Assembly (NCBI RefSeq): GCF_009730915.1
Contig: NC_052472.1
Span: 18,382,382-18,446,381 of the forward strand
DNA length: 64,000 bases
Direction: 5' to 3'
DNA from: Dioscorea cayenensis subsp. rotundata
Taxonomy: Eukaryota > Streptophyta > Magnoliopsida > Dioscoreales > Dioscoreaceae
Made by a program: the position numbers and the translations under genes. Positions 1 to 12,617 of this stretch are shown one piece after another (the stretch's first letter is position 1; every line of letters starts with the position of its first letter). The notes beneath the pieces were generated by a model. That model was given only the letters and a program-made list of their open reading frames with translations, searched no databases and was not told the origin of the DNA.

Positions 1-1286
1 CACTCCACAAGACAGTTCCTCAGAATCCTGTCAATGCTACACCTCACCCACACAGGTAACTCAAAAGCTGATATCTAATAGGTAGGTATTGAGGGCAGGA
101 CCGAATTCACCAAGACAATGCATCCCCGGAGAGAGAGATGTCTAGAATTTCAGCACGACAATCATTTACTAATCAAAATGGTGAGGTTAAGCCAATCCTA
201 CTTGCGAGGGCACACCCACCAGAAAGTGAGACACCAAGGTAGATCACTAGAAGGGGATTGGTAGAGCGTGTTAGGCATCATTTTGGGGAGGGGTGGCACC
301 TCGGGAGATAGAGTAAGGATAATTTTTACTAAAATTGATAGCAAGACCAGAGAGCCCCATCGAAAAGAAGGAGAATGAGTTTGAGGATGCGCAAATCTTC
401 CTAAAATTGTTAGACATAAATTAGATACATATCAATATCTTATTAATTTAGACAAATTCAACATAACAATCTTAGTATAGTATTTAATATAATATTAGGG
501 TAAAAATGAAACAAACAAGAGATGTTAAAGTAAAAGGAAAAAGAACATAAATTTATGTATGATAACGATTTTTTAAAATTAATCGTGGTGAGATTGTTAT
601 AATCTCCAAGATGTCTAGTATGATGTTTTATGACCATGAGACTAGTGAAGAAGGTTAAATAAGTAAATTTTCTTTTACAACAATTTAAAGTTAAAAATCA
701 TATAAACATTAAAGACAAATATAGCACATGAAAGCAAAATCTTAAAGTCAAAAAGTCAAAAAGAGATCAAAAAGTCTACTCATCCTCTTATTACAATGAA
801 CTTTAGTTTATAATTAGTTAATATTAAACATTGCCTAGATTAGTGCTTGTCTAAATTAATCTATATGCTTTTTCTTTTTAACCTTAAGAAAATGCATGGC
901 AGCATGCTTTATATATCTTTTAGTGTTCCATTACTTTGGCATCATGAAGTCTTGTAAGAATTCAACTATGGACCATCTTAAGTTATTGGCCAAGTTGTTT
1001 CCTTTAACTTTTATTAGACAACTACTTAGATCTTGTCACATGCCTCTTTCTCTCTTTCTCTTTCATATATATGTTACCTTGCTATTCTTCTTTTTGAATG
1101 TGGGACAATAAGATTATGAACTTGGATGGAAGTTCCTCTATTCCTAATAAGATCAGTGTGGCCATCCTCATCAAAGTATCAAACTTTGATGCCTTGAAAT
1201 TAACTTTTGTTCATGTGATTGTCTCCTTTAAAGTTTATGGATAAGGGTGGTCACCAATGGACAAAGCATGCATGAACCATTTCTAC

Positions 1287-1321
<35 letters not shown>

Positions 1322-3030
1322 TTTGACGTATATATAAGTTACATGTCCTTTACTTTTTGTATTGGCACTTCTTTGATGTTTCAAAATTTTTTTTTCTCAT
1401 AATTATATTATTATTAATACAAATTTATTTGTCTACTAACCGTCCAAATAAACTTGATTGTATCTTTTATTTCTACGAATAACTATTTATTTTTTTATAT
1501 TTTTTTATAAAATATATCAAGTGATACTAACCACGTAATTTTTTAGTAACTTATCTATGAGTAAACTAAAAGCAGTGAAATAACTTTGATATTTTTAGTG
1601 AGACGGAAATTAAATATAATAGTTTTTAAGAGTTTATATGAAATATTGATAAGTAATTAGATTTTACTTTTAATTTATGTTGTAGGAAAAAAAATTGAAA
1701 AGTATTTTAGAAATTTTTATGATTTTGTTAGTTTTTATTCTTATTCTAACATGGGAATGAGTAGAATATTTACTTGAAGCTACATAGATATGAAGACAAG
1801 AATTGTTTGGAAATTAAATAGACAATTAGGTTTTACTAAAAAAAGCTTTAAAATATGTTTTTTATTTAGTAGCTCATCATTACGTTAAATCCAAAGTTGA
1901 ATAAGGATACTATAAAATTTAGGTTAAATTCGACTTCAAGAATAAGAGAATTATTATTATTTTTATTTGTGTCTAAACATGAAATCGAATAAAGGAAGTA
2001 ATCCTTTGATCATTTGGTTAGTCCCAAAGTCTCCATCAAATTTATATATATGTTGAGAATGTTTGCTAGTCTTGTTCAAGTGATTATTGTGAAAGCAAAG
2101 GTTATCAGTATACATAAACATTAGATATTAAATTTCAATATGGTAATTAAACATAATCTTTACTAATAATTAACAACTTGTGATTAATCATGATTGAAAT
2201 TTTGTTTCTCCTTCCTTTTCAAGCATTCTCCAACAACTCATTAGCTCATAATTATTTTTAAAAATTTAATCAAATATTAATTAAACTAAATCCATCAATC
2301 AAGTTATTCCAATTAATCCCTTTTAATAAATATTCAAACTATTTCTTCATGACAAAGGCATTCATTTAATTCTCCTTTGTCCCCATTGAACCAGCCAATG
2401 AATTATAAGCAAATTAAAAACTATCAGTATTTTATTTTATTTTTATTTTTTTAAAAAGGCACAATATTATAAATATTAACCAAATAAATAATTATTTATT
2501 TATTTCTAGGTGCGAGGCTAGCATAAATATCCAAAGAAAAATTAGGTCAGGAGGGGAACTGACACGTGTCAATGTTAGAGCAGGCCGTTAGCCTTCTACC
2601 GGATCTACCAACTACCATCCGATTGGTGGAAGATTGGATCCGCTTTTGTCGGTGGATGTCTTAGATTCCCAAAGTGCCCTTATACTTTATGCAAATTCCA
2701 AACCTTTTCCCTACCCTTCTATTAACTTCATAATTAGTGACTAATTTTCAATGAATTATATTACATACCCTATAAAGGTAGTTGGTTCCGAAATGCATCT
2801 AGAAATTCATATTTGTTTATATCTTATGAATCACTATTTATATTAATCTCATTATTTGACCATAACTCAGATTCAAAATTTTTGGTATAAAAAAAAACCA
2901 AAATTATACCACCACAACTCAAAAATTAGAAATGGCATATTTTTTTATTTTATTTATTTTTATGATTGTAGGCAAACTGCTTGGCAGGGGCTCATATAGG
3001 TGTTTGAGGTAGGCATGGAGTTATTACTCA
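1..3030. other. AT-rich intergenic DNA without a recognisable gene
   Basis: No open reading frame here has a recognisable domain or plausible splice structure. The only one of note, at 896-1111, encodes a low-complexity hydrophobic peptide and looks like chance. A pure TA microsatellite lies at about 1284-1312 and runs into a short CA tract. The first 400 bases are less AT-rich than the rest and could be an old retroelement remnant, but I recognise nothing in them. Confidence 0.6.
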
Positions 3031-3039
3031 CACCTTTTA

Positions 3040-3285
3040 CTTTGTGTGAGTTGAGATTTGAACATATTTCCTCAATAAGACATAAATATTTTAATTTACA
3101 CTGGGGATTTAGTGTCAATAAATCAACTAAAAGGTAATTACCGTTGCTTATCCATATGTGCCTTCATTTTGCATGACTTGAGATTCAAACTTACTTTCTC
3201 AGTAGAACACGAACACTCTACACAAAGAACTAAGTATCAATAGACCAATTAAAAGTTATTGCCGTCACTTATCAATATTATTAAA
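3040..3285. repeat. Diverged tandem repeat, two units of about 120 bp
   Basis: Two neighbouring segments (about 3040-3155 and 3170-3285) align in the same order: 'gagttgagatttgaac' against 'gacttgagattcaaac', then 'tagtgtcaataaatcaact' against 'aagtatcaatagaccaat', then 'ggtaattaccgttgctta' against 'agttattgccgtcactta'. This shows an old tandem duplication. No coding function is visible. Confidence 0.6.
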
Positions 3286-3514
3286 AAACAAATTGCTTTT
3301 ACTCTTTTCTTTATTTTCGATCATAAAGAAAAAAAATCATAAATACCAAGCGTTAATTTAAATTTTTATATATTTTTTCTTTATTTAACAATAGTGGTAT
3401 ATTACTAAAATAAATTTGTTATTTTAATATGTAATGAAAGCATATATTTAGCCTTACTAGTAGTTAGAAATATTGCATAATTTATATAATTAAAAGTTTA
3501 ATTTGGGATGAGAG

Positions 3515-3835
3515 TAAAACATACTTTTCCGTTCTATTTTACTTGTCACATTTACCTAATTTATACCGATTAAGAAAAAATAGTTAAAATTAGTTAATTA
3601 CCTATATTTTATAAAAAAAATTCATTACTTTTCAAAATTACCCCTATTTAAAACTTCACTAAGTGGAGTATATGATTTAATGCTTAGTTGATTATGACTT
3701 ATTAAAAATTATACAAGTATATTCAATTAAAGAGTAAATTTTAAAAAAATGTTTAATGCTGCACAAAATTTTTAATGTGACAAGTAAAAAGAAACAAAAA
3801 AAACTCAAAATATGACAAGTAAAAATAAAAAGAGA
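3515..3835. mobile_element. Degenerate MITE-like inverted repeat
   Basis: The left side reads 'tccgttctattttacttgtc' and the right side carries two copies of 'gacaagtaaaaa', which is the inverted form. This arrangement, a 'ccgttc..ttacttgtc' end with its inverse, is typical of plant Stowaway-like MITEs. The outer ends are eroded and I could not fix a TA target duplication, so the family assignment is tentative. Confidence 0.35.
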
Positions 3836-4309
3836 AAAAAAAAGAAGCATGATTTGAGTTTAATATTGTAAGTCCAAAACAGATAATGTTTATTTATTTA
3901 TTTATTTATTTGTTTTTACATGTAATAAATGGGCAAGAAAGTCAAAATAAGGACAAAATGGTCAAAACAAAGTTAGGCAAGAGATAAGTACTGTCAACCA
4001 AAAACGCTTAACAAAGCTCATTTAGTTCCCTTGCTGTGAGTATTACGCAAGTCAGTCACACCAACAGACACTTTCCATCACTCTTCTTCCACCATCCTTC
4101 CTTCAAACATTTCTTGCCCTGAGAGAAAGTAAAAAAATTAAAATAAAAAATAAAAAAATCATCATCTTTCCCTTTTCCTTATTCTATTCTTATTCAAGAG
4201 AGTAAGTCAGATCTTTACTCTTTTATTATTTTCTTATTCATGTGCACAACTAAACCATAATTCTACTTAAAAAATAATTACTTACTACATTGAAATGTGA
4301 TTATGTTTC

Positions 4310-4310
<1 letters not shown>

Positions 4311-4344
<34 letters not shown>
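4311..4344. repeat. (TA)n microsatellite
   Basis: This is an uninterrupted TA run in the leader or promoter region of the NT-C2 gene, about 360 bp before its start codon. Confidence 0.9.
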
Positions 4345-4348
<4 letters not shown>

Positions 4349-4395
4349 GTAAACCATACAGCATTCCAAGGTCATTACTGCAGAAGCTTCTTAAT

Positions 4396-4398
<3 letters not shown>

Positions 4399-4427
<29 letters not shown>
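4399..4427 (+). promoter_or_regulatory. (GA)n tract in the leader of the NT-C2 gene
   Basis: A pure GA run of about 29 bp sits 277 bp before the ATG at 4704. GA/CT runs are common in plant core promoters and 5' leaders and can bind BPC/GAGA-type factors. That is family knowledge; nothing here proves function. The transcription start is not determined. A possible leader intron donor ('gagagtaagt') lies near 4200. Confidence 0.4.
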
Positions 4428-4429
<2 letters not shown>

Positions 4430-4703
4430 TGAGTTACTTGTTGGATCTGCTGCTGCTGCTGCTACCTTGCTCTTTTTCCAGGCACACTCCAGCCTTTGTT
4501 CTCACATTCCATTATCACATCCATCTCTTGTCATTGTCTTACAAACTCATCCTCTTTTTCAATCTTGTTTGTATTGCTTGCCAGAAAATCTGTGCAATGC
4601 ATTGTCTTTCTTGTTCTGCAATTTGTAGTTCACTGTTTGGTATATTCCATTTGAAATGGTGAAGAACTGAAGGGAAAACTCAGAGATAATAATAATAATA
4701 ATA

Positions 4704-7700
4704 ATGTTCAAGTCTGCAAGATGGAGGAATGAGAAGAACAGAGTCAAAGCTGTTTTCAAGTTCCAGTTCCATGTCACCCAGGTATTGTTTCTAATCAATC
4801 AAAATCCAATCTTTCATCTTCTCTCATGTTGTTTTTTTGTTGCTTTTTGTTTTGTTTTTAGGTGCCATTGGTGGGATGGGAAACAATGGTTGTGTCTCTT
4901 GTTCCTTTGGATGTTGGAAAACCAAGTCTGAAATCAGACAAGGCTGAAGTGGTGAATGGAGAATGTCAATGGTTGAAGCCAGTTTTTGAAACTGCAAGAC
5001 TTGTTCAGGATCCAAAATCTATGAAATTCAATGAAAAGTTTTACCAATTTCTAGTTTCATCACCTGTAAGAAGAGATTCACATTGTGTTTTCCAAGCATT
5101 AATCTTTAAATTTATCATTGATTTGATTCAAATTTTCATTTAGGGATCAACAAAAGCTGGACTTTTGGGAGAGACCTCTATTAATCTTGCAGATTATGCC
5201 CAGATTTTCAAACCCTATTCTGTTTCATTACCTCTCAAGGGATCAAACAGTGGAGCAATCCTTCATGTGAGCATTTTTCTTCATTTTTTTTTTTTATTTT
5301 TATTTTTGGTTTTGTTATAAATTTGAATACCTAGAAATCACAAGCTTCCCATCCCTGCTTTAAATAAGGAACCAGAGTTTTTCTGATTAACATTTACTTT
5401 TCTGAACAGATATGTTGAGTTTCAGATATTTCATGTGATCCTGACTTTTGTATTTATGTTTGGTTGATTTCTGTCATTCAAAAAATTTACTAGCTTACAG
5501 TACAGAGAATTGAAGGTGAAGATGTTGAAAGAAGAAGGTAATAATATCTTGATTAATTACCACAAGCTGTTTATCTTGAAAATTTAGTTTTTGTTTACAT
5601 TTGTTAGTCTAATTCTTCAGAGAAACCGAAGAAAATGGAGATACAATTATTAAACAGCCTCGCAAAACATTGCAGAGCCAATTGAGCAATGGCGAAATTG
5701 ACGGCACTAGTTCTGTGAAAGTAAGACTATAAACATGCATAACATGAATAAATGAATTTTAGATTTACCGAAAAGAAATTAATGATTCATATTTTTTTAC
5801 ACTGGTGTATTGTCAGGAAAATTTGTTTACCAATGGTGAACTTCGAAAATCTAGCAGCTTTGAATCGGCATCAGGTTCAGATAGTAGTTCTGGACAGTAT
5901 ACACCGAAAGGGAATGGAACCGGCAATGGCATTTCCTTAGCACCACTCAATCCGATAAATAGTTCGGCAGAGTGGTCTCTAAATTCAGCTCTTGATGGAA
6001 ATATGGATGAGTTAGCACACACTTCTGGGGATAATAGTTGGAGAGAAAGATTGCATGATCCTAATGTTGATCTTGAAAAACTAAGAAGTGATGCAATTGC
6101 ACTTGTGAGACAATTAGATGTATCGGAATTGGAGTTGCAGACTCTCCGTAAACAAGTTGTGAAGGAGAGCAAGCGTGGTCAAGAACTTTCATTTGAGATC
6201 GGTGGTCTTAAAGACGAAAGAGATGCTGCTCGAAGAGAATGTGAAGAATTTAAAGCCTCCCTGAAGAGACTCAGCTTCATGAACACGCCGAAAGTATCAA
6301 AGGTCGATGATGAGGACTTAAGATCAGTGCTTGAAGAAATTAAAGAAGAACTTAGTCATGAGAAGAGTTTGAATGCGAATCTTCGGTTTCAGTTAGAAAA
6401 GACACAAGAATCTAATTCTGAGTTGATTCTTGCTGTTAGAGAATTGGATGAATTATTGGAACAAAAGGAAAAGGAGATCGGCGGTGATAACAGCATTGAA
6501 GTAGTTCACATTGCGCGTGCCGATGAGGATTTCAGTGAAAATGGGAATATAGTTCTGCATTCGAAGAGTTACAAACACAAGAAAGAGTTACCGAAAACCA
6601 TGTCTCAGCATGATGATGAAGATCAGTATGCATTGGAAGTATTGGTGAAGGGTGATGCAGGAGTTACTATTTCACTTGAGCAGCAGATAATTGACTTGAA
6701 AAGTGAGTTAGAGCTGTATGCAAAGGAACGCGAAGAAATGGAGATGCAGATGGAACAAATAGCTCTCGATTACGAGATTATGAAGCAGGAAAACCATGAC
6801 CTCTCATCAAAACTTGAACAAATACAATTGCGCGAACAACTCAGGATGCAATATGAATGCTCGGCGCATTTAGCAATTATCAATGATCTTGAGTCTCATG
6901 TTGCAGGTTTAGAGAAAGAGCTGGCAAAGCAGGCAGAGCAATTCAGAGCTGATCTTGAAACAGTAACACAGGCAAAGATCAAGCAGGAGCAGAGGGCAAT
7001 ACAAGCGGAAGAGGCGATGAGGAAAATAAGATGGAGAAATGCTAACACTGCCGAACGGCTTCAAGAGGAGTTCAGAGTACTTTCCTCACAGTTATCATCT
7101 ACGTTTGATGCGAATGAGAAATTAGCAACGAAAGCAATGAAGGAAGCTAGTGAGTTGCAGTTGGAGAAATGTCATCTTGAAGAACTGCTTGAGAAAGCCA
7201 ATGATGAGCTTGAATTAGTGCATGAACAACACCGTGCCGAACTTGAAGAGCAGTCGAAATTGTTAGATATGAAGACAAATGAAGCAAATGAGTTGCTCTC
7301 TGAACTTGAAAATAAGTCTGCAGCATTGGAGAATCAGAAAAAGCTGATTGAAGAAATGCGAAAGGCTTACTCGGAGGAAATTGAAAGGCTTTTGGAAGAG
7401 AAGAATGATCTTGCTGAACAGGTACAACAGAAAGAAGACCTTGTGGCTGAGATTGAAAGATTAACGTTGGCAGTTGAGGAAAGTGAGAGGATGTTGAAGG
7501 ACAGAAAATTGGAAAAAGAAGAGCTTGAGCGAGAAATATCTTCGGTTAGAGAAGAAATGAATAAATCATTGGAAGAGCTTAGTAATTTGAGAAGTTTAAG
7601 TGATGAAAAGGAAACGATGATCCAAACTCTGAACTGTGAAGTGGAGACACTTCAAGTGAACTCCTCAGGCATGAAGCATTCTTTGTTAGAAGATGAGCTG

Positions 7701-8580
7701 GAAAAGGAGAAACTAAGGAAACAAATATCTCATCTAGTCGATGATCTTCAGAAAAAGGACGACATGATTGCTCGGTTTGAGAAGAAGCTAAAAGAAAACA
7801 ATGCAAGACATGCAGTGACAGATGCAGCTGCAAAGACCTCAATTAGAAACAAGAACAGTAGATCTAATATGACGCCACAGAGCTCTAAGGAAGTTTCTGC
7901 ATTGCGTGAAAAAGTCCGAATTCTTCAGGTAAACTCAGGTTGATAATGCAGTAATTAACTAATTTGGCTTATGGCAATAACTATTTATTTGTTTGGCAGG
8001 AAGAAATGAAGTTGAAGAATGCTGAACTTGAGGAAACAAAGAATTTGTTCATAAAAAAGGAGAAGGATCTCAATGATAAAATTGAGGAACTGGGAAGAAA
8101 CAGAGAGGGAAGCAATTGTGAAGGCATGATAAATAAGGTTAGTGATAAATACAATTTCCTCTTCTTATCAAGTAATTCTATTATTTTCGAAGAAATGTTT
8201 TGATCTTTGAATAGCAGGACAATCTCAATGATGAACAAGAGGAATGCATCTGTGAAGATAAAGAGAATGCATTGAAATTTGAACAGGTAAGCAGCCAAAA
8301 ACACCGGTAATTCTATTGAATATTTAATTAACTTGAGTTCACATACAAACTGCAGGAAAACAAGGCTGATGGTGAGAAGTTGAAGATTGAACAAGGTTAC
8401 ATTGCTGAGATTTTAAGTGAAGTGGCAGCATTGAAACAAAGGAATGAATCCATGGAAGCAGAGCTGAAAGAAATGCAAGAAAGATATTCAGATATAAGCC
8501 TCAAGTTTGCAGAGGTTGAAGGTGAGAGACAGCAACTAGTGATGAGAATCAGAAGTCTTAAAAATTCCATGAAGAATTAG
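4704..8580 (+). CDS. NT-C2 domain, long coiled-coil protein (EEIG1/EHBP1-type C2)
   Basis: I read nine coding exons: 4704-4781, 4862-5065, 5144-5266, 5494-5537, 5621-5720, 5817-7928, 8000-8137, 8218-8286 (or from 8215) and 8356-8580. All introns are GT-AG and the phases agree, giving 1,030 residues. Residues ~1-150 form an NT-C2 domain (start MFKSARWRNEKNRVKAVFKF, then VPLVGWETM, a GETSINLADYA core, and a last strand LTVQRIEG). Residues ~250-1030 are almost entirely acidic/basic heptad coiled coil. In plants this architecture is described as 'myosin heavy chain-related' proteins. The C2 is thought to bind membranes and the coil to tether organelles or cytoskeleton; that role is inferred for this gene. 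The start is chosen because it lies directly before the conserved NT-C2 motif and follows a leader with in-frame stops. The gene appears intact. Confidence 0.9.
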
Positions 8581-9180
8581 TTTTGTTCTTGTTCATATGA
8601 TAGCTAATGATGTCTGTATAGGCTGCACATTTGAGGTAGCAAATTCAGAGCTTGCAAGTTCATCAAGATTTGCAGAAAAAAAAAAAGATAAAAATATTAT
8701 ATTGTGCATATTCAAAATGTATTTTTTTTTTCTTTTTCTCTTTTTCCTTCTGAGGTCGTATCTTGCTTTTCCATTGGGAAGAGTTGAGAACTGGTGGCCT
8801 TACTGGGTCAAGAGTGATTTAAAGGTTCCAAGAGTAAAAAGTGTATACCATTCTGTGTTTTTTTAATTTGTCAATGAGAATCCTTTTTTCTGCATATAAA
8901 TTGCAGGATTATTTTTTTTCTAATTTCTATATATAATTATATATATATATATATATAATATTAAATATTTTATTATAATTTTACAAATATATTACCTATA
9001 TCACGCTAGAGGATCTTCTGCACCTGAAAAATCAATATCTTCAACTAGCTGATCTGAAATAAATGACAAAATTCTCATTTTAATAATATGTTAAAGAAAA
9101 GATGTAATAGGCACCCCATTATAAAATGTGTTTTGTTATCACACTGTTTTCAGAATGACAGATTTTCTATATATTATTGT
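8581..9180. other. 3' flank of the NT-C2 gene, AT-rich spacer
   Basis: This contains the probable 3' untranslated region with poly-T and poly-A tracts and an AT-dinucleotide run near 8935-8957. No further gene is seen. A small ORF at 8597-8866 has no domain and overlaps this untranslated region. Confidence 0.6.
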
Positions 9181-9184
9181 AATT

Positions 9185-9355
9185 TATTTATTTATTTTTG
9201 ATAAAAGTAGATAAATCACAAATTTATTGAAAAAAAAACACATCATACAAGCACAGTATAGGTAGATTAGAAAGAACAGAAACTCTCACCAGAGGTGAGG
9301 CACAAGTGCTTCTAGAAACATAAGCAGCAGAAAAAACAACGAGAAGATAGTAATT
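9185..9355 (-). mobile_element. Probable LINE 3' tail fragment
   Basis: A T-rich start followed by 'gataaaagtagataaatcac' and an A-rich, low-coding stretch resembles the reverse complement of plant L1 3' ends, such as the better preserved tail at about 9500. No coding domain is present, so this rests on appearance only. Confidence 0.3.
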
Positions 9356-11387
9356 TATTTTTGTATTGCTCAAATTCAGAATTATTTGTCACAATTTTTT
9401 TTGTCTCATATGATACTTAACTTCAACAGCAATTAGTAGATAGCTAATTCTTCTGAAAGCTCACCTTTGATCTTAGTAATTGGGACACATAAGACCATTT
9501 TTTTTTTAAAAAATAAAGGTGGATGAACAACTTCAATTAATGAAAAATAAGTACAACAGAGTCCATAACCCCTATTAACTAACAGAGAAGAACAACAACC
9601 ACTAGATGTGGTAAAGTACAACAGACACAGAAAAGAGCAAAAAGGATAGAAAAAAAAGCAGGGCGAGGAAGACAAGCTATACTCTGGGTCACTGCAGAAT
9701 CCTAGCCGGTACTCTGATCATGAACCTCCTCAGCCGGCAGAGTCACACCGACAACCTCCACTCAAGGGCCTAAGAACTCCAGGCTCCTTTTGATAATAGA
9801 TAAATCATCGCCACACCTCTCCCTAGGGTCCTCCGCAATTGAAGAGAACCAAGATAAGATCAATCTGTCAATTTTCAATATAATGCAATGCGCAGGCAAA
9901 GTATTGTCATTAAAAATGCAATCATTTTCAGCAAGCCAAATATTCCTGACAATCACTTTCACAAGAAGGTCTCCAAAGACCCTCCTAGCTAGAAGCCAAC
10001 ATAGCCTCCAATGTCCCCAAAGTTGGGCCATGGAAGAAGGTAGATCAGGGAGTTGAAAAAGCCTAATAAAGTAATTCCACACATGTTTGGCAAAAGGGCA
10101 CTGAAAGAAGAAATAATCGACAGATTCGATCCCAGTATAGCACAGAACACAAGTTGCAGTCAGTAGCCTATTGCACCTTCTGTATGCTAGGTTCTCCAAC
10201 GCATGAATTTTGTTTTCCCACGCAAGCCAATTGAAGAGGCTGATTTTCTTTGGGCACTAGCTGTGTAAAAAGAACTTCGCCACTTGGCATCTCAGACCCC
10301 CATCGATTAAGAAATTATAAAAACATTTTACTGAGAAGATCCTGTTCCCGTAAGACTCCACCGCATAATGTCCTTTGTCGCCCCATCTGACACCCATAGA
10401 TGCTCTCTGCAACGTAGAACACCCTCATTCTCCGAAAATGGAGGCCTATCACAGAGATGGAGAAGCTCATGGACCGTGCCGTTGGGTTGTAGACTGCCTC
10501 TAAAATCGTCCTGCCACAAGTACATGGGTGCCTTACTGTCAAGCCAACAGTCTTTCCAAAAAAGTGTTTCTTTTCTAGTTTTAATTTCGTGTGAGATGCA
10601 ACCCCTAAGAGCTGGCAGGCAACTTAACACCCCTTTTATAAAAAAAGATATCATGCCTGACTGAGTAGGGTCCAACCTTGACCGAGTCGGGCCATAATTG
10701 AATTGCACACCATCGCACCACTCCAAGATGGGTCAGATACAAACTTCCACCACCACTTCCCTAATAGAGCTTGGTTGAAGATAACAAGATCTAGAATTCC
10801 CCAACCCCCTTGGGCACGTGGTCGACACAGATTCTTCCAACCTACCAAATGACACCTAGGGTAATCAATATCTGGTCCCGACCATAAGAAGTCTTTATGA
10901 ATTCTGTCGATCTCTTTAATAACCCAACAGGGCAGCCGAAAGATAGGCATCTAGTATGTTGGTATAGCTGATAGAACAGAGTTCACCAGAGTGAGACGCT
11001 GGCCTAAAGAGAGGTGTTGCACTTTTCATGAAGATAGTCTCCTTCTAACCTTGAGAATAAGCCCTTCCCAATCCTGCCTATGAGGCTGCCTACCAGATAT
11101 CGGGATACCCAGGTAATTAACTGGAAGAAACACCACAGTGCAATTTAATGTGGCAGTAGCTGCCGAATCGGGAAGCTCCCCAGTCTACATGAGTAGAGCC
11201 ACGTTTTTGAAAAATTAGTTTCTAACCCAGTCATACCTTCAAAAAGGTATAAAATCAGTTATATGATCCAGATATCCTCAAGCCCTCCCGTAGTCAAAAC
11301 CAAAATATCATCAGCGTAGTGGAGATTGCACTTAATTCCAAACTCAGCCCAAAGGCTCGATTAAGATCTTAGAATTGAGAGCATGGG

Positions 11388-11640
11388 CTAAATTTTTTGG
11401 ATAGTCACTTAACTTTACTAGTATATCAAATCAGTCATCGAATTTTAATTTGAATCAATTTGATCATCGTCCTTTCATTTCATCTCACCGGCAAGTCACT
11501 ATCCATTTTCTGGTTGCCCTTTACTTATGTGGCACCAGGCATGTTTAGTTGACTAGTCCACATCAGCAGCTTAACTTAAATGACTGCCATGTCAACATCT
11601 TCTTCCTCATTTTGCTTCAAACATTAAGAGAAAACAATGG
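11388..11640 (+). repeat. Left terminal inverted repeat of the Pack-type element
   Basis: It is matched by the inverted copy at about 12618-12870, with shared blocks such as 'cgaattttaatttgaatcaa' and 'gactagtccacatcagca'. The match continues to about 'gagaaaacaatgg', after which the two sides diverge into different captured sequence. Confidence 0.85.
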
Positions 11641-11682
11641 CGTTCCATTTGTTATTTTTCAGATTCCATTTGTTCTTAATCT

Positions 11683-11988
11683 GTGATTTTCTTTATTGCC
11701 AATGGCTCTAGAGTTCCTCGTGAGCAAGCAGAATTGAGTTCTTTTCAAGTGGAGCTAAAGGAGGTGCAACATGAATATGAAGAAGAGGCATTGCCAATGA
11801 CTTGTGAGCCAAAAATTACTGAAGAATATCATGATGAGGATGAAAGAAGGAAGAAATGGAGACATGAAGAAAGGAGAGAAGAGAAAGAGAGAAAACGTGA
11901 GAAGCATGAGAAGAAACACTCTCGGGATTTAGATGAGAAGCGGAGGCACTGCAAGGACAAGGAGAGGAGACGCCATGACTCTGACTGA
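11683..11988 (+). pseudogene. Captured fragment: charged Lys/Glu/Arg-rich protein C-terminus
   Basis: This open stretch inside the Pack-type element encodes a highly charged region (EDERRKKWRHEERREEKERK, then HEKKHSRDLDEK) ending at a natural-looking stop after RRRHDSD. Such tails occur in splicing-related proteins, but no diagnostic domain is present and I do not name a parent. It lies in the opposite orientation to the PP2C piece in the same element. An upstream 'tttcag' at ~11660 could be a retained splice acceptor. It might be expressed as a chimeric transcript, but nothing shows that. Confidence 0.5.
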
Positions 11989-12051
11989 TCTAATGCGTTC
12001 CAAACCCTGTAGTTAATTCTCTGTAAACCCATTACCACTTGGATTCTATCT

Positions 12052-12178
12052 CAACTGAATTTTCGACGCTAAATTTGTCCTCAACCAAACCATCATCTTC
12101 CTCATTAGCAAGTGGGTGGGAACTGCTATCATTAATGCTTCCCTCATACCGATGCATGAACCAATCTTTAGTGTTATA
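12052..12178 (-). pseudogene. Captured fragment of unknown origin in the Pack-type element
   Basis: On the minus strand, one frame stays open for about 42 codons (YNTKDWFMHRYEGSIND, then an acidic stretch NEEDDGLVEDKF). It abuts the end of the PP2C piece, yet PP2Cs do not continue with this sequence, so it is likely a second captured piece in the same orientation. I do not recognise its parent. Confidence 0.35.
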
Positions 12179-12182
12179 CCTA

Positions 12183-12608
12183 TTTGAGAAAACCAACACC
12201 AAAAGCTCTGGTGATCTTCAATGAGCCCTTTACTCTATCATTCACTATTGCTAAACAATCATCAGGATGCCCATTTCTTATTCTATGCACCTCCTGAATC
12301 ACACATAACAATGCAATCAAAACTATTAAAATTCCATATTATATATATATATATATATATAAACAGAGAAAAAAGATCATCAAAGAAATCATCTTTATCT
12401 TAATCACCTCTTGAACAGAAGCACTGTGATCCAAGGTTAATTGCAGGGCAGATAAACAGTGATTACCATTATCATCCACCTCTTTGACTATGGCCTCCTC
12501 ACTGATCATTCCAAGCTCCCACCTTTCCTCATTCTTATGCGTCAGAACAGCATGACTATCCCCAACACTCATGAGGTAAACATCCTCGCCCTTCATCCAA
12601 GCTCCCAT
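12183..12608 (-). pseudogene. Captured PP2C phosphatase fragment with retained intron
   Basis: Two exon pieces are readable on the minus strand: 12608-12408 (KGEDVYLMSVGDSHAVLTHK, later LSALQLTLDHSASVQE) and 12293-12183 ([20 protein letters not shown], then [16 protein letters not shown]). They are separated by an intron with GT at 12407-12406 and AG at 12295-12294. The motifs GDSxAVL, LTxDHS, HPDD and VTRAFGxGFLK are those of plant clade-D-type protein phosphatase 2C. The retained intron shows capture from genomic DNA, not from mRNA. It lacks the N-terminal metal-binding DGHGG region and the C-terminal SDGLW region, and ends at a stop just after FLK. It cannot be an active phosphatase. Confidence 0.85.
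12339..12362. repeat. (AT)n microsatellite in the captured PP2C intron
   Basis: A pure AT run lies within the intron between the two PP2C pieces. Its presence supports a genomic rather than cDNA origin of the captured segment. Confidence 0.85.
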
Positions 12609-12617
12609 TCCAAGCTC

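Noticed and set aside
896-1111. 71-codon ORF with hydrophobic peptide
   Set aside because: Low-complexity Leu/Phe content in AT-rich DNA, no domain and no splice context.
9433-9675. Minus-strand 80-codon ORF with Cys-rich start
   Set aside because: It lies over the LINE poly-A end and 3' untranslated region and has no zinc-finger spacing.
12039-12224. Plus-strand ORF inside the Pack-type element
   Set aside because: The meaningful frame here is the minus strand, which carries the PP2C motifs and the adjoining captured piece.
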